Shown here piece by piece: positions 49,922 to 58,909 of a stretch of DNA of 64,000 nt. The stretch lies in NCBI GenBank assembly GCA_963836375.1, contig CAWIJK010000002.1, forward strand, positions 620,001 to 684,000. Direction: 5' to 3'. The notes beneath the pieces were generated by a model. It saw only the letters and a list, made by a program, of their open reading frames with translations, ran no database searches and was not told the origin of the DNA. Made by a program: the position numbers and the translations under genes. Position 1 is the first letter of the stretch. Every line of letters starts with the position of its first letter. The stretch comes from CAWIJK01 sp963836375 (GTDB lineage: Bacteria; Actinomycetota; Acidimicrobiia; Acidimicrobiales; RAAP-2).

Positions 49922-51280
49922 TCAGAGCGAGGCGATGAGGCGTTCGACCCGGTCGTCGTGGGAGCGGAACGGGTCCTTCAACAAGACGGTGCGCTGGGCC
50001 TGGTCGTTCAGCTTGAGGTGCACCCAGTCGACGGTGAAGTCCCGGCGGCGCTCCTTGGCCCGGCGGACGAAGGCACCCCGCAGCCGGGCCCGGGTGGTCT
50101 GGGGCGGCTGGGTCATGGCCGTGGCGATGTCGGCGTCCGTGCAGGTCCGCTCGACCTGGTCGCGCCCCTGGAGCTTGTAGAACAGCCCACGCGAGCGGTC
50201 GACATCGTGGTACATGAGGTCCACCATGGCCACCTTTGGGTGGGCCAAGGCGACGTCGTGGCGGCGCCGGACCTGCTCGACGAGTCGGTACTTGGCCACC
50301 CAGTCGCACTCGCGCCACAATGAGAGCGGGTCGGACTCGAGGCCCTTCAGGCAGTGCTCCCACATGTCGAGGGCCCGATCCTCTTCGGGGGAAAGGCCCC
50401 GGCGGTCCCGGAACTTGAGCGCCCGCTCGAGGTACTCGGCCTGGATGTCGAGCGCCCGCATCTCGCGACCGTTGGCCAGCCTGACCCGTCGCTGGCAGGT
50501 GATGTCGTGGCTGATCTCCCGGATGGCCCGGATGGGGTTCTCCAAGGTGAGGTCCCGGAGCACCGTGCTCGAGTCCTCCAGCATGGCCAACAGGATGCTG
50601 GTCGTGCCGATCTTCAAGAAGGTGGCGTACTCGCTCATGTTGGAGTCGCCCACGATCACGTGGAGCCGGCGGAAGCGCTCCGCGTCGGCGTGGGGCTCGT
50701 CGCGGGTGTTGATGATCGGCCGGCTACGGGTGGTGGCCGACGACACCCCCTCCCAGATGTGCTCGGCCCGCTGGCTGATGCAGTAGACCGCGCCGCGGGC
50801 CGTCTGGAGGACCTTGCCGGCCCCGGCGAAGACCTGACGGCTCACCAGGAACGGGATGAGCACCTCGGTGTAGCGGTTGAAGTCGTCGTTGCGCTCGGTC
50901 AGGTAGTTCTCGTGGCAGCCGTAGGAGTTCCCGGCCGAGTCGGTGTTGTTCTTGAACAAGAAGACGTCGCCGCGGATACCCTCCTCGCGCAGGCGGGACT
51001 GGGCCCCGGTGACCAGTTGGGAGAGGATCCACTCCCCCGCCTTGTCGTGGGTCACCAGGTCGGCGATCCGGTCGCACTCGGGGGTGGCGTACTCGGGGTG
51101 GCTCCCCACGTCGAGGTAGAGGCGGGCACCGTTCTCCAAGAAGACATTCGAGGACCGGCCCCAGCTGACGACCCGGCGGAAGAGGTAGCGGGCCACCTCG
51201 TCGGGGCTGAGCCGGCGCTGGCCGCGCAGGGTAAAGGTCACCCCGTACTCGTTCTCCAGCCCGAAGATGCGCCGGTCCAC
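49922..51280 (-). CDS. pafA: Pup--protein ligase PafA
   Basis: PafA attaches the C-terminal Glu of deamidated Pup to substrate lysines using ATP. The 452-residue protein shows the glutamine-synthetase-like opening 'RRIFGLENEYGVT', 'RYLFRRVVSWGRSSNVFLEN', the catalytic Asp (Asp57) in 'LYLDVGSHPEYATPEC', 'LFKNNTDSAGNSYGCHENY', 'AEHIWEGVSSATTRSRPIIN' and 'FTVDWVHLKLNDQAQRTVL'. I start at GTG 51280 so that V-D-R-R-I aligns with family N-termini; GTG 51289 is the alternative. It lies 72 nt after prcA. Confidence 0.97.
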   Translation of the reverse strand: MDRRIFGLENEYGVTFTLRGQRRLSPDEVARYLFRRVVSWGRSSNVFLENGARLYLDVGSHPEYATPECDRIADLVTHDKAGEWILSQLVTGAQSRLREEGIRGDVFLFKNNTDSAGNSYGCHENYLTERNDDFNRYTEVLIPFLVSRQVFAGAGKVLQTARGAVYCISQRAEHIWEGVSSATTRSRPIINTRDEPHADAERFRRLHVIVGDSNMSEYATFLKIGTTSILLAMLEDSSTVLRDLTLENPIRAIREISHDITCQRRVRLANGREMRALDIQAEYLERALKFRDRRGLSPEEDRALDMWEHCLKGLESDPLSLWRECDWVAKYRLVEQVRRRHDVALAHPKVAMVDLMYHDVDRSRGLFYKLQGRDQVERTCTDADIATAMTQPPQTTRARLRGAFVRRAKERRRDFTVDWVHLKLNDQAQRTVLLKDPFRSHDDRVERLIASL

Positions 51281-51352
51281 TGCGGCCACCGTAGTGCTCG
51301 CCGCCCGACGGCCGGTTGACGGCGCCCCGGCGAGCCCCGGGGCGACCGAGCT

Positions 51353-52201
51353 TCAGCCCGGCTCGCCGCCGTCGGTGCGACCCCGCTTGGGCCCCTTGGG
51401 GGCGCCGGTGTCCTCAGCCGCCTGGTCGTCGGCCTCGCCCTCGAACCCCGAGGCCGTCTCGGGCCCGGCGGTCGAGGCGCGGGTGGCCGATCGCCCGCCC
51501 CGGCCGCCACGGGGCCGGTCCCCCCGACCGAGGAGGGTGGCCAGCTCGTCGTCGGTGATCCGCCGGAAGCTGCGCCGGCCGTTGCGGCGGCTGAGCACGG
51601 CCACCTCCAGGTCGCCCGCCCCGAGGGTGCGCTCGGGACCGGCCAGCGCCCGGACGGCGGCACCGAGCGCCCCGGCCAGGTCACGGTCGGCCCGCCAGTC
51701 CTCGGCCACCCGTTCGGCGATCGTCTCGGCGTCCCCGCCGAGCACGGCGAAGCGGTCCTCGTCGGTAATGGTCCCCTCGTAGGCGATGTGGTACAGCTGG
51801 TCGGGCCGGCCCTCGGCCCCGAGCTCGGCCACCAGGATCTCCACCTCGAGCGGCTTCATCTCGTGGGTGAAGACGTTGCCCAGGAACTGGGCGTAGAGGT
51901 TGGCCAGCGAGCGGGCGTCGACGTCCTCGCGGCTGTAGGCGAAGCCCTTGGTGTCGGCGTGGCGGACCCCGGCCACCCTCAGCTGGTCGTACTCGTTGTA
52001 CTTGCCCACCCCGGCGAAGGCGATGCGGTCGTAGATCTCGCTCACCTTGTGCAGCGAGCGGGACGGGTTCTCGGCCACCATCAAGATGCCCTCGTCGAAG
52101 AGGGTGGCCACCATCGACCGGCCCCGGGCGATCCCCTTCTGGGCGTACTCGGCCCGGTCCTTCATGACCTGTTCGGGGGCCACGTAGAAGGGCATGGTCA
52201 T
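51353..52201 (-). CDS. prcA: Proteasome alpha subunit PrcA
   Basis: Forms the outer gate rings of the 20S proteasome. The 282-residue protein begins 'MPFYVAPEQVMKDRAEYAQK', the N-terminal gate region typical of actinobacterial PrcA, then 'GIARGRSMVATLFDEGILMVAEN', 'KVSEIYDRIAFAGVGKYNEY' and 'FTHEMKPLEVEILVAELG'. The C-terminal 60 residues are Arg/Gly/Asp-rich and longer than usual. Its ATG overlaps the prcB stop (ATGA). It lacks a catalytic N-terminal Thr, as expected for alpha subunits. Confidence 0.96.
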   Translation of the reverse strand: MTMPFYVAPEQVMKDRAEYAQKGIARGRSMVATLFDEGILMVAENPSRSLHKVSEIYDRIAFAGVGKYNEYDQLRVAGVRHADTKGFAYSREDVDARSLANLYAQFLGNVFTHEMKPLEVEILVAELGAEGRPDQLYHIAYEGTITDEDRFAVLGGDAETIAERVAEDWRADRDLAGALGAAVRALAGPERTLGAGDLEVAVLSRRNGRRSFRRITDDELATLLGRGDRPRGGRGGRSATRASTAGPETASGFEGEADDQAAEDTGAPKGPKRGRTDGGEPG

Positions 52202-53019
52202 TGGGGCTCACCTCCCCCGGGGGACCCCGCCCCGAGATGCTCGGCCCGCTTGCGCTCGATCAATGCCGCGAACCGGGCGGCCACCTCGGCCTCGTCCGCC
52301 TGGACGTAGCCGTCGGCGGTGACCACGGCGACCAGGGGGTAGATGCCCCGCACCAGGTCGGGGCCGCCAGTGCCGGCGTCCTCGTCGGCCGCCTCGTAGA
52401 GGGCCTGGATGGCCAGCTCGACCGCCTCGTCGCGGGTCAGGCCCTCGCGGAAGCCCAGCTTGATCGTCGTCCGGGCGTCACGGCCACCCGAGCCGGTGGC
52501 CTGGTAGTCGGCTTCTTCGTAGTGGCCGCCGGTGACGTCGTAGGTGAAGATCCGCCCGGCGCCGCGCCCGAGGTCGTAGCCGGCGAACAGCGGGACCACG
52601 GCCAGGCCCTGCATGGCCAGGGGCAGGTGGGAGCGGACCATCTGGGCCAGCTGGTTGGCCTTTCCCTCCAGGCTCAAGGTGAGCCCTTCAACCTTCTCGT
52701 AGTGCTCGAGCTGGACCTGGAACAGGCGGACCATCTCGACGGCGAAGCCGGCCGCCCCGGCGATGGCCACGGCCGAGTAGCGGTCGGCCGGGAACACCTT
52801 CTCCATGGCCCGGTGGGCGATGGTGTGGCCCTCGGTCGCCCGCCGGTCGCCGGCCATCACGACCCCGTCGGCGAAGCGCAGGGCGACAACCGTGGTGGCG
52901 TGGCGCACCGGCAGCGTGGCGTCGGCCCCCGCGGTGACGGGCGGGGACCCCGTCCGTCGAAGAAGGCTGACGAAGTCGGGCCCCGGGTCCTCAGAGAGGG
53001 GGAAGATCGGGAGCGCCAC
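52198..53019 (-). CDS. prcB: Proteasome beta subunit PrcB
   Basis: The catalytic subunit of the 20S core. A propeptide of 41 residues precedes 'TTVVALRFADGVVMAGDRRA', so cleavage before Thr42 exposes the nucleophile. 'MEKVFPADRYSAVAIAGAAG' and 'YEEADYQATGSGGRDA' are family motifs, the latter holding the conserved G-S-G. The 273-residue product starts at GTG. It is six bases after pup and overlaps prcA by four, so the three are co-translated. Asp and Lys needed for Ntn hydrolysis are at the usual places. Confidence 0.97.
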   Translation of the reverse strand: MALPIFPLSEDPGPDFVSLLRRTGSPPVTAGADATLPVRHATTVVALRFADGVVMAGDRRATEGHTIAHRAMEKVFPADRYSAVAIAGAAGFAVEMVRLFQVQLEHYEKVEGLTLSLEGKANQLAQMVRSHLPLAMQGLAVVPLFAGYDLGRGAGRIFTYDVTGGHYEEADYQATGSGGRDARTTIKLGFREGLTRDEAVELAIQALYEAADEDAGTGGPDLVRGIYPLVAVVTADGYVQADEAEVAARFAALIERKRAEHLGAGSPGGGEPQ

Positions 53020-53025
53020 GGGCGG

Positions 53026-53226
53026 CTACTGCCCGCCCTTTTGGACGTAGTTGCGGACGAACTCCTCTGCGTTGTCCTCCAGGACCTCGTCGATCTCGTC
53101 GAGGAGGTCGTCGAGCTCCGCCTTGATCTTCTCGCCCCGCTCCGAGGTGGCCGGAGCCTCCTCCGTCACCTCCTCGGCGGTGCGTTCGGTTGTGGTGCTC
53201 TTCTTCTTCAGTTCTCGCTCTGCCAT
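53026..53226 (-). CDS. pup: Prokaryotic ubiquitin-like protein Pup
   Basis: A 66-residue acidic, intrinsically disordered tag. It ends in 'NYVQKGGQ': the terminal Gln must be deamidated to Glu by Dop before ligation. The central helix 'ELDDLLDEIDEVLEDNAEEF' is the part that binds the Arc coiled coil. The N-terminus is Lys/Thr/Glu-rich. The ATG is 12 nt after the dop stop and the stop is six bases before prcB, the conserved actinobacterial order. Confidence 0.97.
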   Translation of the reverse strand: MAERELKKKSTTTERTAEEVTEEAPATSERGEKIKAELDDLLDEIDEVLEDNAEEFVRNYVQKGGQ

Positions 53227-53238
53227 GTCCTCATCCCC

Positions 53239-54729
53239 TCACGAGCTCAGGCGCTCCAGCAACTCTGCCGGGTTGCTGCTCTCGTCGAGCAGCGTCGCCG
53301 TATGGTCCGCCGTTCCCTTGAGGGGGTCCATCATAGGGACGCGGCGGAGCGGATCGGTACCGAGGTCGAACACCAGGGAATCCCAGTTCGCGGTGACGAC
53401 CGCCTCGGGCCAGCGGGCCAGGCAGTTGCCCCGGAACCAGGCCCGGGTCTCGCGGGGTGGTTGGGTGACACTGCGGGCGACCTCGTCGTCGCCGGTCAGC
53501 CGCTCCATGCCCAGGCGGGCGTAGAGGGAGCGCTCGGGCCGCAGGTCGTGGTACTGGAGATCCAAGGCGGCGAGGCGGTCGTCGTCCCAGTCGCAGCCGT
53601 GGCGGTCCTGGTAGGCCAGCATGATCTGGTGCTTGGCCACCCAGTCCAGTTGCGTGGCCAGGGTCGTCGGGTCTGTCTCGAGGGCATGGAGCACCGACTC
53701 CCAGCGGTCGAGCACCATCGTGGCGACCTCGTCGCTCCCGAGGACCGCCAGTCCCTCCTCTTCGGCGTACTTGCGGGCCGCGGTGAACAGCTCCCACTGG
53801 ATGTCGAGCGCGGTGGCGCTCGAGCCGTCGGCCAGCTCGATCGGGCGGGCCAGGGACAGGTCGGCCGACACCTGGTGGATGGCCCGCACGGGGTCGGCCG
53901 GTGAGAGGTCGCGGACCGGGGTGGCGTCGTCTTCGATCATGGCCAGGACCACCGCCGTGGTGCCCACCTTCAAGAGGGTGGACACCTCGGCCAGGTTGGC
54001 GTCACCCACGATGACGTGCAGCCGCCGGAAGCGGCGGGGGTCGGCGTGGGGCTCGTCGCGGGTGTTGACGATCGGGCGCTTGAGGGTGGTCTCGAGGCCG
54101 ACCACCTCTTCGAAGAACTCGGCCCGCTGGGAGATCTGGAATTTCACCTCGGCCGGGTCGAGGGCGGCCGTCTCGACACCGACTTTGCCGGCACCCACCA
54201 CGATCTGGCGGGTGACGAAGTGGGGCACGATGCCGGCGACCACCTTGGAGAAGGGAACGGCCCGGTCCATGAGGTAGTTCTCGTGGCATCCGTACGAGTT
54301 GCCCTTGCCGTCGGAGTTGTTCTTGTAGACGACCACGGCGGGGCTGTCGGGGAACATCCGACCGGCGGCCAGCATCGATCGGCGCAACACCTCCTCGCCG
54401 GCCTTGTCGTGGACGACCAGCTGCAGGGGGTCGACGCACTCGGGGGTCGAGTACTCGGGGTGGGCGTGGTCCACGTAGTAGCGGGCGCCGTTGGTGAGGA
54501 CGGTGTTGGCCAGGTGGGTCTCGACCATCGGCGGCATCGAGCCTTCGCGGGCGAAGCCCCTGGCGTCATTGCCCGGCGTCTCATCCTCGAAGTCCCACCC
54601 CGTCCGGCGGTCGGCCTCGGCGGCGTACGCGTTGACCAGCACCGAGGACGCCGCGATGGGGTTGCCGTCTCCACCGGTGGTGTGGATGCCGTACTCGGTC
54701 TCGATCCCGCAGACCTTGGGAATGGCCAC
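53239..54729 (-). CDS. dop: Pup deamidase/depupylase Dop
   Basis: Converts the C-terminal Gln of Pup to Glu and removes Pup from tagged proteins. The 496-residue protein is a PafA paralogue: 'PKVCGIETEYGIHTTGGDGN', the catalytic Asp (Asp87) in 'ARYYVDHAHPEYSTPECVDP', 'VVYKNNSDGKGNSYGCHENY' and 'KFQISQRAEFFEEVVG'. The Dop-specific insert at about 37-70 ('EADRRTGWDFEDETPGNDAR') separates it from PafA. ATG start. It sits between arc (65 nt upstream) and pup (12 nt downstream). Confidence 0.96.
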   Translation of the reverse strand: MAIPKVCGIETEYGIHTTGGDGNPIAASSVLVNAYAAEADRRTGWDFEDETPGNDARGFAREGSMPPMVETHLANTVLTNGARYYVDHAHPEYSTPECVDPLQLVVHDKAGEEVLRRSMLAAGRMFPDSPAVVVYKNNSDGKGNSYGCHENYLMDRAVPFSKVVAGIVPHFVTRQIVVGAGKVGVETAALDPAEVKFQISQRAEFFEEVVGLETTLKRPIVNTRDEPHADPRRFRRLHVIVGDANLAEVSTLLKVGTTAVVLAMIEDDATPVRDLSPADPVRAIHQVSADLSLARPIELADGSSATALDIQWELFTAARKYAEEEGLAVLGSDEVATMVLDRWESVLHALETDPTTLATQLDWVAKHQIMLAYQDRHGCDWDDDRLAALDLQYHDLRPERSLYARLGMERLTGDDEVARSVTQPPRETRAWFRGNCLARWPEAVVTANWDSLVFDLGTDPLRRVPMMDPLKGTADHTATLLDESSNPAELLERLSS

Positions 54730-54794
54730 GGACCGACCCTACCTGGTCCACCTGGCCCCGCCGGTCCATCGGGCGGGGCCGGCGCGCAGCCCGC

Positions 54795-56603
54795 TCAGAG
54801 GTACTGGCCGGTCCCCACGCGCTCGATCGAACGGCCGCCCCGGATGTCCCGGTCCTCGCTGAGCAGGGTCCGGACGTAGACGATGCGCTCCCCCTTCTTG
54901 CCCGAGATCCGGGCCCAGTCGTCGGGGTTCGTCGTGTTGGGGAGGTCCTCGTTCTCCTTGTACTCCTGGCGGATCGACTCGACGAGGTCGTCGGTTCGGA
55001 TGCCGGTACCCTCGTCGGCGATCTCGCGCTTGATGGCCAGCTTCTTGGCCCGGCGGACGATGTTCTCGATCATGGCGCCCGAGGCGAAGTCCCGGTAGAA
55101 GAGGACCTCTTTGTCCCCGTTCTGGTAGGTCACCTCCAAGAAGCGGTTGTCGTCGTCGGCCCGGTACATCTCGGTGACCGTGGCCTCGATCATGGCCTGC
55201 GAGGTCTTCGCCGGGTCCCCCCCGCCCAGGCGCTCGATGTCCGCCGCGTCGAGTGGCAGGTCGGCGGTCAGGTAGCGGGCGAAGATCTGGGCCGCCGCCT
55301 CCTCGTCGGGCCGCTCGATCTTGATCTTCACGTCGAGGCGGCCCGGGCGCAGGATGGCCGGGTCGATCAGGTCCTCGCGGTTGGAGGCGCCGATGACGAT
55401 GACGTCGCGCAAGGCCTCCACGCCGTCGATCTCGGCCAGGAGCTGGGGGACGATCGTCGACTCCATGTCCGAGCTGATGCCGGTCCCCCGGGTCCGGAAG
55501 AGCGAGTCCATCTCGTCGAAGAACACGATGACCGGGACGCCCTCCTCGGCCTTCTCCCGGGCCCGCTGGAACACCAGACGAATCTGGCGCTCGGTCTCCC
55601 CGACGTACTTGTTGAGGAGCTCGGGCCCCTTGATGTTGAGGAAGTAGCTCCGGATGTTGGTGTTGCCGGTGGCCTGTGCGACCTTCTTGGCCAGCGAGTT
55701 GGCGACGGCCTTGGCGATGAGGGTCTTGCCGCAGCCCGGGGGCCCGTAGAGCAAGATGCCCTTGGGCGCCGGCAGCTTGTAGGAGGTGAAGAGGCGGCGG
55801 TGCAGGTACGGGAGCTCCACCGCGTCGGTGATGGCCTCGATCTGGGAGTCCAGGCCGCCCACGTCGGCGTAGGTGATGTCGGGGACCTCTTCGAGCACGA
55901 GCTCTTCGACCTCGGGCCGGGGCAGCTTCTCGATGAGGAGCTGGGTCCGGGTGTCCATGAGCACGGCGTCGCCCGCCCGCAGGTGGACGTCGAGGAGCTC
56001 TTCGGAGAGCTCGGCCACCCGCTCCTCGTCGGCCCGGGCGAAGACGATGGCCCGGCGGCCGTCCTCCAGGACCTCTTTGAGGGTGACGACCTCACCGGAC
56101 ATCTCGCCGTCGCGCACCAGCACGACGTTGAGCGACTCGTTGAGCACCACCTCGTTCCCCTTGCGCAGCACCCCGGGGTCGATGTCTGGGTGGAGGGCGA
56201 CGCGCATCTTGCGGCCGCCCGAGAACACGTCGACGGTCCCGTCGTCGTTGACGGCCAGAAAGGTCCCGTAGGCCGCCGGCGGCTGGGTGAGCTTCTCGAC
56301 CTCCTCGCGCAGCGCCGCCAGCTGTTCTTTGGCCTGCTGGAGGGTGAACGTGAGCTTCTCGTTCTGCGACACCGCATGGGCCAGCTGGCCCTTGGTCTCG
56401 AGCAGGCGCTCCTCGAGGGTCTGGACTCGACCGGGGCTCTCTTGGAGCCGCCGGCGCAGGGCGGCGACCTCTTCTTCGGCCTCGAGGAGCCGGGCGCGCA
56501 GCGCCTCGAGCTCGGCGCCGCCGTCGCCGTCGAAACCGGGATCCCTTGGGTCAGGCGTCGGACTCACCTCCTCGCGGTCACCGAGCCGGCTTTTGGCCAC
56601 CAT
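54795..56603 (-). CDS. arc: Proteasome-associated AAA ATPase Arc/Mpa
   Basis: A hexameric unfoldase that captures pupylated proteins and feeds the 20S core. The 602-residue protein has an N-terminal coiled coil (about 30-107) that binds Pup, OB domains (about 110-235), and a AAA module with Walker A 'GPPGCGKT' (287-294), pore loop 'KYVG' (332-335) and Walker B 'VIVFFDEMD' (358-366). The C-terminus 'GQYL' is the docking tail for PrcA. ATG start; the first gene of the pupylation cluster, divergent from a ferredoxin gene. Confidence 0.97.
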   Translation of the reverse strand: MVAKSRLGDREEVSPTPDPRDPGFDGDGGAELEALRARLLEAEEEVAALRRRLQESPGRVQTLEERLLETKGQLAHAVSQNEKLTFTLQQAKEQLAALREEVEKLTQPPAAYGTFLAVNDDGTVDVFSGGRKMRVALHPDIDPGVLRKGNEVVLNESLNVVLVRDGEMSGEVVTLKEVLEDGRRAIVFARADEERVAELSEELLDVHLRAGDAVLMDTRTQLLIEKLPRPEVEELVLEEVPDITYADVGGLDSQIEAITDAVELPYLHRRLFTSYKLPAPKGILLYGPPGCGKTLIAKAVANSLAKKVAQATGNTNIRSYFLNIKGPELLNKYVGETERQIRLVFQRAREKAEEGVPVIVFFDEMDSLFRTRGTGISSDMESTIVPQLLAEIDGVEALRDVIVIGASNREDLIDPAILRPGRLDVKIKIERPDEEAAAQIFARYLTADLPLDAADIERLGGGDPAKTSQAMIEATVTEMYRADDDNRFLEVTYQNGDKEVLFYRDFASGAMIENIVRRAKKLAIKREIADEGTGIRTDDLVESIRQEYKENEDLPNTTNPDDWARISGKKGERIVYVRTLLSEDRDIRGGRSIERVGTGQYL

Positions 56604-56774
56604 ACCGGTCCGACCCAGGCACCGCGCGTCGTCTGGGGAACAGCGGTCGGGTGCCGTCGGGCGCCCCGTGGCCCGGCCCCCGGGGCCCCTGGGCGGGCCG
56701 GATCGGCTGGGTGCCCGGGTGTCCGGGAGCCGGCGACTACGCTGGACCTGCCGTTGCAGGCGCCGGCGCCAGGT

Positions 56775-56804
56775 TTGACGCTTGCCCGCCGACGTCGTTA
56801 CGGT
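56775..56804 (+). promoter_or_regulatory. Candidate sigma-70-type promoter for the ferredoxin gene
   Basis: TTGACG and TACGGT are separated by 18 bases, 83 nt before the ferredoxin ATG, in the 284-nt divergent region between arc and the ferredoxin gene. The -35 is close to consensus and the -10 is weak. No other element was recognised in 56604-56887. Confidence 0.3.
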
Positions 56805-56887
56805 CCGCGGGCCTGGATCGCCGGCGCTGGCGGAGAACTACCACGACGTCGACTCGCGCCGGACGGCCGAGTGAGGGAAGGCGAGGA

Positions 56888-57124
56888 ATGAAGGTCTGGA
56901 TCGACCAGGATCTCTGCACGGGAGACGGCCTCTGCGAGGAGATCGCCCCTGCAGTCTTCACCCTGCTCGACGACGGCCTCGCCTACGTCAAAGAGGATGC
57001 CGACGTGAAGAACGAGCCGGGCGGCTCAGCCGGCATGGCGGCGGTGCCCGAGGACCTCGAGGACGCCGTGGTCGAGGCGTCCGAGGAGTGCCCCGGCGAG
57101 TGCATCTTCATCGAGCGGGATTGA
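56888..57124 (+). CDS. Small ferredoxin, 3Fe-4S type
   Basis: A 78-residue acidic electron carrier. 'DLCTGDGLCEEIAP' gives Cys-x2-Asp-x2-Cys, where Asp replaces one Cys of a 4Fe-4S motif, as in 3Fe-4S ferredoxins; the third ligand is in 'ECPGECIFIE' near the C-terminus. The opening 'MKVWIDQDLC' is typical of actinobacterial P450-associated ferredoxins, but no P450 is near; members also sit beside proteasome genes in actinobacteria. ATG follows GCGAGGA. Partner enzyme unknown. Confidence 0.92.
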   Translation: MKVWIDQDLCTGDGLCEEIAPAVFTLLDDGLAYVKEDADVKNEPGGSAGMAAVPEDLEDAVVEASEECPGECIFIERD

Positions 57125-57163
57125 GTCGGGCCGCTCGGACTCGCCCCCTCCGCCGGTCGGTCC

Positions 57164-57946
57164 TCAGTCGACCAGCAGCCGGGCCGTGGTCAGAAACCCG
57201 GTATGGCCGACCATCCGGTGGTCGGGCCGGACCGAGCGGGTCTCGACGTGCCAGGTGCGCCGCAGGATCTCGACGGTGTCGGCCAGGCCCCACGGCCCGG
57301 TGCTCAGGGCCTCACGCAACTGGGCGGTCTGGTTGATGGTCGGCAGGTAGGCGAGGAGGATCCCCCCGGTCCGCAGGGCCCCCTCGGCCGGGCCGAGCAC
57401 CCGCCAGGGCTCGGGGAGGTCGAGCAGGACCCGGTCGAGGTCGACCTCGTCGATGCCCTCGGTCACGTCGCGCAGCTCCACCCGGTAGTCGGCGTCGGGT
57501 CCGAGCAGTCCGGCCACGTTCGAGCGGGCCCGCTGCGCGAAGTCCTCCCGGATCTCGTAGCCGACGACCGAAGCCCCGGCCCGCAGCACGGCCATCGAGA
57601 GGGCTCCCGAGCCCACCCCGGCCTCAAGCACCCGCTGGCCCGGGCCGATGTCGGCCGCCACCAAGATGGCCCCGAGGTCCTTGGGGTAGATGACCTGGGC
57701 CCCCCGGGGCATCTTGAGCACCACGTCGGCCAGGGTGGGCCGCAGGACGAGAAAGCCGCGCCCGGTCGAGCCGTGCACCGTGCTCCCCTCGGGGCGCCCG
57801 ATCAACTCGTCGTGGGACACGATCCCGGCGTGGGTATGAAACATGGCCCCGGCGACCAGGGTCACCAGGTACCGGCGTTCCTTGGCGTCGACCAGCAGGA
57901 TCCGTTCGCCGTCGGCCAGCGGCCCACGCCCCCCAGGGCCCCCCAC
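57164..57946 (-). CDS. trmI: tRNA (adenine-58-N1)-methyltransferase TrmI
   Basis: A SAM-dependent enzyme making m1A58 in the tRNA T-loop. The 260-residue protein has an N-terminal domain with 'HTHAGIVSHDELIGRPEGS', the linker motif 'VIYPKDLGAILVAADIGPGQ', SAM site 'VLEAGVGSGALSMAVLRAGA', 'DLDRVLLDLPEPW' (N/D-P-P-x-like catalytic motif) and 'GILLAYLPTINQTAQL'. GTG 57946 lies five bases after the upstream small gene's stop. In actinobacteria trmI commonly lies close to the arc/dop/pup genes, as here. Confidence 0.93.
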   Translation of the reverse strand: MGGPGGRGPLADGERILLVDAKERRYLVTLVAGAMFHTHAGIVSHDELIGRPEGSTVHGSTGRGFLVLRPTLADVVLKMPRGAQVIYPKDLGAILVAADIGPGQRVLEAGVGSGALSMAVLRAGASVVGYEIREDFAQRARSNVAGLLGPDADYRVELRDVTEGIDEVDLDRVLLDLPEPWRVLGPAEGALRTGGILLAYLPTINQTAQLREALSTGPWGLADTVEILRRTWHVETRSVRPDHRMVGHTGFLTTARLLVD

Positions 57947-57951
57947 CGCGC

Positions 57952-58170
57952 TCAGGTGTCCGCTGAGGCCCGGGCCTCGTCGGGGCCGAGCAGGGTCACC
58001 AGATAGCGGTCCCCCGCCTTGACCGGCACCGAGGCCACGACGCCCCGTTCGCGTCGCCGGGCCCGGCGCAGGACCCAGATGATCAGCGACAGGGCCAGCC
58101 AAGCCCAGTGTCCGCCCTCGCTCCAGCGCTCCAGTCCGGCCCGCCGGAGGCGGCCGAGCACCCAGTCCAC
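57952..58170 (-). CDS. Small single-helix membrane protein
   Basis: A 72-residue protein with one hydrophobic segment ('WAWLALSLIIWVLRRARRR') flanked by a strong positive stop-transfer cluster, then a short beta-like tail 'GDRYLVTLLGPDEA'. GTG start. It lies in a tight same-strand run with trmI (five bases downstream) and two other small membrane proteins (ten bases upstream). I do not recognise the family. Confidence 0.65.
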   Translation of the reverse strand: MDWVLGRLRRAGLERWSEGGHWAWLALSLIIWVLRRARRRERGVVASVPVKAGDRYLVTLLGPDEARASADT

Positions 58171-58180
58171 GGTCGGGGCC

Positions 58181-58399
58181 TCAGACCCGGCGGATCTCGA
58201 CGACGGCCGAGCGCCGCCGCCCCCGCCGCTTGCCGGCCAGGTAGGCCAGCGTCACCACGGCCAGGGCAACCGTGCCGGCGATCAGGGCCATCTGGGGGAC
58301 CGCCGCGTCGGCGGTCGCCTCTCCTTCGCCGATGACCTGGGAGAACGCCGCCTCCAGGTCGTCGCGGGTGATTCGTCGTCCGTTGGTCTCTGTCGCCAT
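58181..58399 (-). CDS. Small membrane protein with basic tail
   Basis: A 72-residue protein. 'RRITRDDLEAAFSQVIGEGE' is an amphipathic N-terminal helix, then one membrane helix ('MALIAGTVALAVVTLAYLAG') and the very basic tail 'KRRGRRRSAVVEIRRV'. Its ATG overlaps the stop of the next upstream gene by one base (TGATG), so the two are coupled. Function unknown; possibly works with the 123-residue protein encoded upstream. Confidence 0.75.
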   Translation of the reverse strand: MATETNGRRITRDDLEAAFSQVIGEGEATADAAVPQMALIAGTVALAVVTLAYLAGKRRGRRRSAVVEIRRV

Positions 58400-58770
58400 C
58401 AGCGCTTCCCTTCCTTGGCCTGCGGGGGCAGCCGGCGGGTGGCCGGCCCGGCGGTGATCCGCCAGACGAAGAGCCCGATGATCACCAGGCCCACGATCGA
58501 GACGATCACGTAGGGCAACCACGAGAGGTTGCCGGCGAAGGCCCCGTCGGTCTCGGTCTGCAAGAAACGCAGGAACCCGACCAGCAAGAGGACCAGGCCG
58601 ACGCACAGGGCCACCGATCCGGCGATCCCGAAGATGAGGAACCGGCCGACCCCCCGGAGGGGCTCGACCGTCTCTTGCTTGACGTAGTCGATGACCAGCT
58701 GGACCGTGTCGGCCCCGCTCTGGCGGAGGCGACCGGCGTCCACGTCGGGCTTGGAGCCGAACAGTCCCAC
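58399..58770 (-). CDS. Two-helix membrane protein, holin-X-like
   Basis: A 123-residue protein with an N-terminal amphipathic region ('SGADTVQLVIDYVKQETVEP') and two membrane helices ('FGIAGSVALCVGLVLLLVGF' and 'WLPYVIVSIVGLVIIGLFVW'), ending in a basic tail. The arrangement resembles the actinobacterial 'phage holin family' proteins of unknown cellular role; a lytic function is not implied. It is first in the run of small membrane proteins leading to trmI. ATG start. Confidence 0.75.
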   Translation of the reverse strand: MGLFGSKPDVDAGRLRQSGADTVQLVIDYVKQETVEPLRGVGRFLIFGIAGSVALCVGLVLLLVGFLRFLQTETDGAFAGNLSWLPYVIVSIVGLVIIGLFVWRITAGPATRRLPPQAKEGKR

Positions 58771-58909
58771 TCGGTGCGCTCCTCTCTACGGTCATCGGCG
58801 CCGCGCGTCACCGGCGGGGCGCTCGGTTGCCGCCGTTCGTGCAGGTCATCCTCCCCCACCACTCCTTGGCCTGCAACAACCGGCCCGCCGCCGGGTCCAC
58901 CGGGGCGGG

